From NCBI GenBank assembly GCA_947259235.1, contig CAMYLL010000219.1:1-5141 (forward strand): a stretch of DNA of 5,141 nucleotides, given 5' to 3'. Positions 1 to 5,141 of the stretch are shown piece by piece. Below the pieces are notes generated by a model. It was not told where the DNA came from, searched no databases, and saw nothing but the letters and a program-made list of their open reading frames with translations. Within the stretch, counting starts at the first letter, position 1, and every line of letters starts with the position of its first letter. This DNA comes from an uncultured Pseudodesulfovibrio sp. Its GTDB lineage: Bacteria > Desulfobacterota > Desulfovibrionia > Desulfovibrionales > Desulfovibrionaceae. A program made the position numbers and the translations under genes.

Positions 1-90
1 AACGAGATCCGGCCGCGCCTCGCAGTCAGGGCCGTCAGACCGACGCTTTTCCTCCCCCCTATTCAACGCTCGCAAATGCATAGTCGGCAT
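1..90 (-). CDS. Possible start of a further operon gene, running out of the window (unidentified)
   Basis: An ATG at 90 lies 13 nt beyond the fdhE stop and has GGGAG 6 nt upstream. The frame stays open for all 30 visible codons. The predicted start is charged and hydrophilic (MPTMHLRALNRGEEKRRSDG and on), with no signal peptide, so it does not look like the start of an exported cytochrome. I do not recognise it. Neighbours of fdhE in related loci include fdhD, mobA/mobB and cytochrome c genes, but 30 residues do not decide between them. A second in-frame ATG lies at 81. A short open frame in GC-rich DNA can arise by chance. Confidence 0.4.
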   Translation of the reverse strand, partial: MPTMHLRALNRGEEKRRSDGPDCEARPDLV

Positions 91-103
91 AGTCCGCTCC
101 CGG

Positions 104-1021
104 CTAGGGTTCCACGGTGTTCCACAGGGTCGGCGTCATGGGGCTGAGGTCTTTGCTCCGCGCATGAATATCAAGGTGGATCAACCCGAGCTGCGCCGTA
201 TCCAGATCGGGAAACGCGTCGCACTCGCGCAAGTCGATGTTCAGGCAGTAGGTTCCACACTTGTGGCAGGCCTCGATCCGTTCGTGCTTCACGTCGTCCT
301 TGAAGAAGACTTCGCGGCTCTCGTTCTCGTCATTGCCGCACGCCGCGCAGGCATTGCGTTTGAAGCGCCAGTCGTGCCCGCACAGGGAACAGTGAAGATA
401 CTTCTTGCCCCCGCCGCCCACCAGATGGTCCAGGTCCGTGACCTCTCTGGGCGACAGCTGCGAGATGGACGGCGTCGAGCCGCACACAGGGCAGTTTCCC
501 TGGTCCCACGAGTTGTCGGAAAGGGACTCGCCCAGGCTGCGGGCCACGGCGGAAAGGACTGGGGAGCAAACGTTCTCTGAAACATACAGCAGGACAGTAT
601 CCGGTATTGCGCCCCACTGCTTGGAGGTGTTCTCAAAGTGTTTCCAGTTACCGTCGATCCGAGCCTGGACAAGCCCCAGAACATGTTCGGGATCCCGTAA
701 AAAATCATCCAGGGCACTGCGTTGTGCGTCGTCGAGTCCAAGGGATTCGGCCAGCATCGGCAGCAGTGCCATTGCAGTCTTTGCAAACTCCGCCTTCCAC
801 ATGGAAAGGTCGCATCCGGCGAGAATCGGGATGCCGGCAGACAGCTTTGCCCCGTCCACCTCGGGCTTTGCCAGGCGCGCATCGTCCAGGCCGTCACGCA
901 GGCTGGCCCGCAACAGGAATAATGGGCCGAAGCGCCGGGCAAGGTCGCCATAGGCCGGGACACGTTTCTCGATGCTCTCAAGGGTCGCCTCGACAGCGTT
1001 CCGGGCAGGGGCCGATTTCAT
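104..1021 (-). CDS. fdhE: Formate dehydrogenase maturation/accessory protein FdhE
   Basis: The product is 305 residues, the usual FdhE length. FdhE proteins are cytoplasmic and interact with the catalytic subunit of Tat-exported formate dehydrogenases before export; the E. coli protein binds iron in a rubredoxin-like manner. The N-terminal 170 residues are mostly helical in character. The C-terminal part has the hallmark cysteine pairs: CPVC (177, 180), CSLC (211, 214) followed by the typical GHDWRFKRNAC, CAAC (225, 228) and CHKC (252, 255), with Cys259 close by. There is no signal peptide or membrane segment. The ATG at 1021 has GGAG 6 nt upstream and AGGAG further out. It lies 86 nt behind fdhB on the same strand, as in Desulfovibrio loci where fdhE follows fdhAB, so its substrate is almost certainly the FdhA encoded here. 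Confidence 0.93.
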   Translation of the reverse strand: MKSAPARNAVEATLESIEKRVPAYGDLARRFGPLFLLRASLRDGLDDARLAKPEVDGAKLSAGIPILAGCDLSMWKAEFAKTAMALLPMLAESLGLDDAQRSALDDFLRDPEHVLGLVQARIDGNWKHFENTSKQWGAIPDTVLLYVSENVCSPVLSAVARSLGESLSDNSWDQGNCPVCGSTPSISQLSPREVTDLDHLVGGGGKKYLHCSLCGHDWRFKRNACAACGNDENESREVFFKDDVKHERIEACHKCGTYCLNIDLRECDAFPDLDTAQLGLIHLDIHARSKDLSPMTPTLWNTVEP

Positions 1022-1027
1022 GATATG

Positions 1028-1042
1028 CTCCGTGAATCTCCT
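1028..1042 (-). promoter_or_regulatory. Ribosome binding site region of fdhE
   Basis: Two purine-rich matches precede the fdhE ATG: GGAG at 1028-1031 with 6 nt spacing, and AGGAG at 1038-1042, which is too far for an ordinary spacing. The nearer one is the likelier site. Confidence 0.6.
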
Positions 1043-1043
1043 G

Positions 1044-1083
1044 GGGGACCGGGCTGGCGGCCTGTGACCGTCAACCCGGCCCC
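1044..1083 (-). other. GC-rich hairpin between fdhB and fdhE
   Basis: On the minus strand GGGG-CCGGGTTG pairs with CCAGCCCGG-U-CCCC: 12 base pairs with one G-U pair and one bulged U, around a 15-nt loop that can add a further CGG/CCG pairing. It is followed by the fdhE ribosome binding region and not by a U-tract, so full termination is unlikely. It could protect the upstream fdhAB message or lower fdhE expression relative to the structural subunits. Confidence 0.65.
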
Positions 1084-1107
1084 TTGCAGGAGTGGTGGTG
1101 TTCTGTT

Positions 1108-1839
1108 CTATGCCTTGGCCATTGCCTTGAAGGGTCTGGCCAGGGTCGCAAGGAACTGCTTCTTCGTCATGGGACCGATGGAGGACTGGGCGACGGAGTA
1201 CGTGTGGTAGTACTCCGGATCATCGATCAAAAGATAGATGACGTTGACGTCTTCCGGGTCGGCAAGCTGTGCCTTGGGCCATTTCTCCTTCAGCAGGGCC
1301 AGTCGTTTTTCCGCGAGCTTGAGCATGTCGGCTCGCTCGCCGAACTGCATCGTGCCTGTGGGGCAGACCTTGACGCAGGCGGGCAGCAGCCCGCTGTGAA
1401 CGCGGTCATTGCACATGGTGCATTTGGTCAGCAGTCCGGTGGCCTCGTTGCGCCGCGGGATGTCATAAGGGCAGGCCTCGCGGATCTCCTCGAACTCCTC
1501 CGCAGAGAAGGCCTTGGTCTTGTCCGTGTAGAGCACGGCCCCGGTTTTCTCATCCTGAAGGATGGCGCCTTCGCGGTAGACGTCGCCCATTTCCTTGCAG
1601 GGGGGCACGTCGCAGTGGCGGCATTGGTCCGGGAAGAAATTCCAGCGGACCACACCGTTATCCAGGTGCTCGGTGAAGCGCACCAGTTTGTAGTTGTTGG
1701 GGTTCAGATCCGGCGGATTCTGATGAGTCCCCAGTTGCCTGGTCTTGTTTGCCGGCAGCTCGTGCCATTCCTTGCACGCTATCTGGCAACCGCGACAGGC
1801 GGTGCAGCGGGATGTATCAATCAAAAACGTCTTGGGCAT
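1108..1839 (-). CDS. fdhB: Formate dehydrogenase beta subunit, three [4Fe-4S] ferredoxin-like electron-transfer protein
   Basis: Takes electrons from FdhA and passes them to a periplasmic cytochrome c. The product is 243 residues with twelve cysteines, enough for three [4Fe-4S] clusters: Cys12, 15, 18, 22 (CX2CX2CX3C), Cys73, 76, 81 (CX2CX4C), Cys123, Cys140 and 143, and Cys155 and 159. Membrane-bound relatives such as E. coli FdnH carry four clusters and a C-terminal transmembrane helix. This protein has neither, and its last 80 residues are hydrophilic, so it belongs to a soluble enzyme. It has no signal peptide of its own and is inferred to be exported with FdhA through Tat. The ATG at 1839 has AAGGAG 6 nt upstream. 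The gene ends with TAG and follows fdhA in the same operon. The family call is firm; the exact electron acceptor is not shown by the sequence. Confidence 0.95.
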   Translation of the reverse strand: MPKTFLIDTSRCTACRGCQIACKEWHELPANKTRQLGTHQNPPDLNPNNYKLVRFTEHLDNGVVRWNFFPDQCRHCDVPPCKEMGDVYREGAILQDEKTGAVLYTDKTKAFSAEEFEEIREACPYDIPRRNEATGLLTKCTMCNDRVHSGLLPACVKVCPTGTMQFGERADMLKLAEKRLALLKEKWPKAQLADPEDVNVIYLLIDDPEYYHTYSVAQSSIGPMTKKQFLATLARPFKAMAKA

Positions 1840-1845
1840 GACGGT

Positions 1846-1851
1846 CTCCTT
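1846..1851 (-). promoter_or_regulatory. Ribosome binding site of fdhB
   Basis: AAGGAG on the minus strand, 6 nt before the fdhB ATG. It sits 5 nt beyond the foot of the strong intercistronic hairpin and so stays single-stranded when the hairpin forms. Confidence 0.8.
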
Positions 1852-1856
1852 GTTGT

Positions 1857-1881
1857 CCCCGGGCGGCGGGCCCGCCCGGGG
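1857..1881 (-). other. Perfect intercistronic hairpin between fdhA and fdhB
   Basis: CCCCGGGCGG and CCGCCCGGGG form a perfect 10 bp, all-GC stem around a 5-nt loop. It begins 6 nt after the fdhA stop codon and ends 5 nt before the fdhB Shine-Dalgarno. No U-tract follows, so it is not a standard intrinsic terminator. It is more likely an mRNA stability or processing element, or a partial attenuator setting the alpha to beta ratio. The pairing is seen; the role is inferred. Confidence 0.8.
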
Positions 1882-1887
1882 TTCTCA

Positions 1888-4800
1888 TTAGGTTGCGAGC
1901 TCTGTGAGCTTGTCGGCCTTGCGAATGTTCACGCAGCAGGCTTTGTACTCCGGGATCGTCGTGTTCGGATCGCCGACCGAGGGCGTGAGCCTGTTGGTGG
2001 CGTCTCCGGTTCCCGGCGTCGTCCAGCCGAAGCAGAACGGCATGCCTATTTCGTGAATCATCCGACCGTGAACCTTGAGGGGACGCATGCGGATCGTGAC
2101 CATGGCGATGGCTTCGACGCGGCCACGGGCACTCTCGACAATGACGCCGTCGCCGTTCTTGATGCCCTTCTCCTTTGCCAGCTCGGGACTCATCTCCACA
2201 TACTGCTGGGGCTCGGCCTCAAGCAGGTTGGGGATGTTTCTCGTCTCGCCGCCGCCGCACCAGTGTTCCGTCAGACTGTAAGTCGTCAGGACAATGGGGT
2301 ACTTGGGGTCGGCGGGCCGGGCCAACTGGTCCATGTCGCTGGACACGAACTTGTAGACCGGACTGCTCAGCTGCTTGGAGAACAGGTTGCTGTCCACCGG
2401 TGTTTCAACCGGCTCGTAGTGTTCGGAGAACGGTCCGTCCTGACGTCCTGGGCCGTATATCTGCCCCACGCCGTGCTTGGACATGATGAACGGGAGGCGT
2501 CCCTTGCCGGTGGCCATGGGCGGCCATCCGCCATCGGGCACGTCGCCCACCCATTTGTCGTCCTTCCATTCGATGACGGCCTTGGCCGGGTTATACGGCT
2601 TGCCGTTGAGGTCCACCGAGGCGCGATTGTAGAGGATGCGCCGGTTGACCGGCCAGCACCACGCCCAGTTGGGATACAGCCCGATGTTTTCCTGCATCGG
2701 CGTCTGCTTGGTGCTCCGGCGTTTGGCCTTGTTTCCGTCCTCTTCGGTATAGCTGCCCGCGTAGAGCCAGTTCAGGGAGCTGGTGGATCCGTCATCCGCA
2801 AGAGCCGTGAAGGAAGGAACCTGCTGGCCCTTCTTGTACTTCCTGCCCTTGATCTCCGTGTCACGGGTAAAGCGTCCGTTGATGCGGGCGCACAGGTCTT
2901 CCGGGTCGTACTTCTCGGGATAATCGAGCATGGTCACGGCCTCGGGGAGCGTCCCGCCTTCCTTCCTGTAGAGGGCCTGGAGGCGCGTCATGAAACCGCA
3001 GAACATGTCGCCGAAGGGCTTTGCCTCGAAGGCGGGCTTGATGGCCTCATAGTGCCACAGCAGCCAGCGTCCGGAGTTGGTCACCGAGCCTTCCTTTTCC
3101 AGCCTGTGGGCGGAGGGAAGCAGGAACACCTCGGTCTTGACCTTCTTGGGATCGACGCCGGGGCGGTGCCAGTTGTCCGTAGTCTCCGAATGGTGCAGCT
3201 CGGATGTCACCAGCCACTCCAGGTTGTCCAGCGCCTTCCTGACCTTGTTGGTGTTGGGCACGCTGTTCATGGGGTTGAGGCCGATGATGATGCCGCCCCG
3301 TATCTTGTTCTGATACATGCGATCGAAGAGGAACATGTAGGAGTAATCCTCACCCTTCTCGATCTTGGGAAGCAGCTCGTAGCAGAAGCCGTTTTCCGGG
3401 GTGGCGTTGTCGCCGAACCATGCCTTGAGCAGACTGGCGAAGTACTTGGGCTTGTGCTGCCACCAGTTGGCCGACTGCGGATCATTGCTGACCGGGGTGT
3501 TGGCCTTGTTGTACTGCTCGAAGGTCTGCCACTCGTTGTGCGGCATGGCCATGTAGCCGGGGATGATGTGGTACAGCAGCGTGTGGTCGGTGGAGCCCTG
3601 AACGTTGGGCTCGCCGCGCAGGGCGTTGATGCCGCCGCCCGCCACGCCGATATTGCCCAGCAGGAGCTGGATGATGCCTGCGGAACGGATGTTCTGCACG
3701 CCCACGGTGTGCTGCGTCCACCCCAGGGCGTACATGATGGTCCCGGCCTTGTCGGCCTTGCCCGTGGCCGCGAAGGTCTTAAAGACCTTCAACAGGTTTT
3801 CGGCGGAGACACCTGTGGTGGACGATGCGTTGTCGATGCTGTAGCGCGAATAGTGCTTCTTCATGAGCTGGAAAACGCACCGGGGGTCCTTCAGGCTCTT
3901 GTCGCGCCTGGGGACTCCGTTGGCGTCCATCTCGAAGTTCCACTTGCTCTTGTCATACTTGCGGGTCTTGGGGTCATAGCCCGAGAAAAGGCCGTCCTTG
4001 AACCCGTAGTCCTTGCCCACGATGAGCGAGGCGTTGGTGTACTCGACCACGTATTCCTTAAAATACGCGTCGTTTTCCAGGATGTAGTTGATCATGCCTC
4101 CGAGGAAGGCGATATCCGTACCGGAACGCAGGGGGACATGGAAGTCGGAACGCGCGGAAGTACGCGAGAACTTCGGGTCCACGTGCATGACGGTGGCGCC
4201 CTTGTCCTTGGCCTGCAAAACCCACTTGAAGGATATGGGATGGTGTTCGGCAGCATTGCTGCCCATTATGAGGATTGAATCGGCATTCTTGATGTCGATC
4301 CAGTGGTTGGTCATCGCACCGCGTCCAAACGACTCTCCCAGAGCCGCTACAGTTGCGCTGTGTCAGATCCTTGCCTGGTGGTCCATGTGGACGACACCCA
4401 GGCCGCGCATCGCCTGATGGGCGATGGCACATTCCTCGTTGCCCGCATGGGACGTGCCCAGCAGGAACATGGATTCGAGACGGTTGACCGTGTCACCCTT
4501 CTCGTTCTTGAGAATGAGGTCCTTGTCGCGGGTGTCCTTGATGCGCCGGGCGATGCGGTCGAGCATCCAGTCCCAGCTCTTCTCTTCCCACTTGTCGCTG
4601 TAGGGAGCGCGGTACAGGGGCTTTTGCAGCCGATGATGGCTGGTGGTCATGCTGAGCATGGCCGCACCCTTGGCGCACAGCGAGCCTTCGTTGATGGGAT
4701 AGTCGGGATCACCTTCGGTGCTGACGAGCTTGCCGCCCTTCACGCTTCCGATGATGTGACAACTGACCGAGCAGAACGGGCAGACGGTCACAACCTCTTT

Positions 4801-4929
4801 CGCACCGGAGATCTTGATCTCCGCGGCATAGGCCTTGACCGGAGTGAGACTCACTCCGAGCTGCCCGAGGGTGAGACACGCCGCTCCAGAGCCTGCGAGC
4901 TTCATAAAGCGCCGGCGGTCCAATTTCAT
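1888..4929 (-). CDS. fdhA: Periplasmic formate dehydrogenase, catalytic alpha subunit (selenoprotein, read through TGA at 4363-4365)
   Basis: Catalyses reversible formate oxidation to CO2 in the periplasm. The product is 1013 residues, close to the roughly 1000 of Desulfovibrio FdhA. A Tat signal (RRRFMK, residues 5-10) ends at a likely AYA|AEI cleavage site near residue 35. Cys50, 53, 57 and 85 (CX2CX3CX27C) bind a [4Fe-4S] cluster, followed by Lys87. An in-frame TGA gives Sec189, the Mo/W ligand, followed by the conserved His190 (ARI-Sec-HSAT). The MGD-binding motif GSNAAEHHPI is at about 223-232. A family arginine lies at about 415 in QNIRSAG. The C-terminal molydopterin dinucleotide-binding domain spans about 877-1005. 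The frame after the TGA continues the family alignment without a gap, so this is recoding and not a nonsense mutation. The ATG at 4929 is supported by AAGGAGG 8 nt upstream. First gene of the operon, followed by fdhB after 48 nt. Whether the metal is Mo or W cannot be told. Confidence 0.97.
4328..4348 (-). promoter_or_regulatory. SECIS-like hairpin directing UGA recoding in fdhA
   Basis: Starting 15 nt after the UGA, the mRNA can form a continuous 9 bp stem (AGCGGCUCU with AGAGUCGUU, including two G-U pairs) closed by a GGG loop. The loop begins 23 nt after the UGA complement of bases, within the range known for bacterial SECIS elements, and has G in its first two positions as they do. The element lies inside the coding sequence, as bacterial SECIS elements must. 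I do not see the bulged U of the E. coli fdhF hairpin. The pairing was worked out by hand, not folded. Confidence 0.75.
4363..4365 (-). other. In-frame TGA read as selenocysteine (Sec189 of FdhA)
   Basis: The minus-strand codon is TGA, preceded by codons for DHQARI and followed by codons for HSATVAALGESFGRG. This is the canonical active-site context of formate dehydrogenases, where the residue is Sec or Cys and the next residue is His. Both flanking segments are in the same frame and both belong to the same family. Decoding needs SelB, tRNA-Sec and SelA/SelD, none of which is encoded here. Confidence 0.96.
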
Positions 4930-4937
4930 ATCCTAAG

Positions 4938-4944
4938 CCTCCTT
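4938..4944 (-). promoter_or_regulatory. Ribosome binding site of fdhA
   Basis: AAGGAGG on the minus strand, 8 nt before the ATG at 4929. It is a full match to the anti-Shine-Dalgarno sequence and fixes the start just ahead of the Tat signal. Confidence 0.88.
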
Positions 4945-4951
4945 GATCTGT

Positions 4952-4973
4952 GCCGCGCTACTCCGCGCCCGGC
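4952..4973 (-). other. Leader hairpin upstream of the fdhA ribosome binding site
   Basis: GCC-GG-GCGC pairs with GCGC-GGC: seven GC pairs with a 2-nt bulge and a 6-nt loop (GGAGTA), ending 8 nt before the Shine-Dalgarno. It may only stabilise the 5' end. It resembles no riboswitch that I recognise. Confidence 0.4.
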
Positions 4974-5011
4974 AGTGTTGGGTCACAAAAATGTACCATC
5001 TGAGCACTGCA

Positions 5012-5039
5012 AGTGTAGCATGAAGTTCAACAATTTCAA
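5012..5039 (-). promoter_or_regulatory. Candidate sigma70-type promoter of the fdh operon
   Basis: A -35 TTGAAA (5034-5039, 5 of 6 consensus) is separated by 16 nt from a -10 TACACT (5012-5017, 4 of 6). Transcription would start near 5005, leaving a leader of about 75 nt before fdhA. The surrounding 5010-5060 stretch is clearly more AT-rich than the genes. The imperfect -10 would fit an activator-dependent promoter. Confidence 0.5.
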
Positions 5040-5060
5040 CATGTTATATTTAACACATTG
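5037..5060. promoter_or_regulatory. Palindromic operator candidate upstream of the promoter
   Basis: A 24-bp inverted repeat with 9 of 12 matching positions, core TGTTAAATATAACA (5042-5055, read on the minus strand). It abuts and slightly overlaps the candidate -35. Its centre at about 5048.5 lies roughly 42-44 bp before the predicted start of transcription, the place where class II CRP/FNR-type activators bind. The half-site TGTTA is not a standard CRP (TGTGA) or FNR (TTGAT) half-site, so the regulator is unknown. Confidence 0.5.
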
Positions 5061-5111
5061 CAAGCCGCGTCGATCCGGTCATTCAAATTTGTTCAGAGAA
5101 AAAGTGAGAAA

Positions 5112-5141
5112 GTCCTCGCTTTTGGACAGAGCGAAACGCTC
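5112..5141 (-). terminator. Weak terminator-like inverted repeats at the window edge
   Basis: On the minus strand GAGCG-TTT-CGCTC (5129-5141) is followed by GTCC-N8-GGAC (5112-5127) and then a T-rich stretch (TTTCTCACTTTTT). This could be the end of a terminator for a co-directional gene upstream of fdhA, cut by the window edge. The stems are short, so the call is weak. Confidence 0.25.

Noticed and set aside
51..60. Strong purine run AGGGGGGAGG (minus strand) as a ribosome binding site for a later start
   Set aside because: No ATG, GTG or TTG lies 5-12 nt downstream; the run is more simply Arg/Gly/Glu codons of the frame starting at 90.
1084..4278. A plus-strand open frame of 1064 codons antisense to fdhA and fdhB
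   Set aside because: Its composition (many V, G, H, R, L) is that of a mirrored GC-rich gene and it resembles no protein family. It runs opposite two clearly real genes and only reflects biased codon use on the minus strand.
4315..4365. fdhA as a pseudogene or as two separate genes
   Set aside because: The TGA is exactly at the Sec position, the frame is kept, a SECIS-like hairpin follows, and the ATG at 4314 has no convincing ribosome binding site and starts inside the conserved domain.
4870..4880. Lipoprotein-like cysteine in the FdhA signal sequence (Cys18, context SGAACLTL)
   Set aside because: The residues before it (G-A-A) do not form a lipobox with a leucine at -3, and a twin-arginine motif with a later A-x-A site explains the region.
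4981..4998. Possible sigma54 promoter, TGGTACATTTTTGTG on the minus strand
   Set aside because: The GG element has no GC dinucleotide at the required 10-bp spacing; the match is only partial.
4972..5010. Inverted repeat GCAGTG / CACTGC spanning the leader
   Set aside because: The arms are only 6 bp with a 27-nt loop, and one arm lies about at the predicted transcription start, so it may not be in the RNA.

Overview
The window suggests a sulfate-reducing deltaproteobacterium (Desulfovibrionaceae, Desulfovibrio sensu lato). I infer this from GC-rich codon use, from the large subunit's resemblance to Desulfovibrio periplasmic formate dehydrogenases, from a three-cluster beta subunit without a membrane anchor, and from the order alpha-beta-fdhE. 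No species call is possible from sequence reading alone.

Everything coding lies on the minus strand and reads as one formate dehydrogenase operon, from right to left. Positions 4930-5141 are an upstream regulatory region with a candidate sigma70-type promoter (TTGAAA, 16 nt spacer, TACACT), a near-perfect palindrome directly upstream of it, and a strong ribosome binding site. Positions 1888-4929 hold fdhA, a 1013-residue Tat-exported catalytic subunit. It is interrupted by an in-frame TGA at 4363-4365 that encodes selenocysteine 189, with a SECIS-like hairpin just downstream. An ordinary gene caller would split it into two ORFs of 188 and 808 codons; it is one gene. Positions 1108-1839 hold fdhB, the 243-residue ferredoxin-like electron-transfer subunit. 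Positions 104-1021 hold fdhE, a 305-residue cytoplasmic maturation factor with four CXXC pairs. A further minus-strand reading frame begins 13 nt after fdhE (ATG at 90) and leaves the window.

Together the genes make a soluble periplasmic FdhAB. FdhA oxidises formate to CO2 (or does the reverse) at a bis-MGD Mo/W-selenocysteine centre and passes electrons through its own [4Fe-4S] cluster to the three clusters of FdhB. From there they would go to a periplasmic c-type cytochrome that is not encoded in this window. FdhB has no signal peptide and is presumably carried out through Tat with FdhA, while FdhE acts on the large subunit in the cytoplasm before export.

Both intercistronic gaps contain strong GC-rich hairpins without U-tracts, which may tune segmental mRNA stability or subunit stoichiometry. 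The system itself is well known; the points worth a second look are the recoding site, the hairpins, the upstream palindrome, and an apparently missing regulatory disulfide in FdhA.
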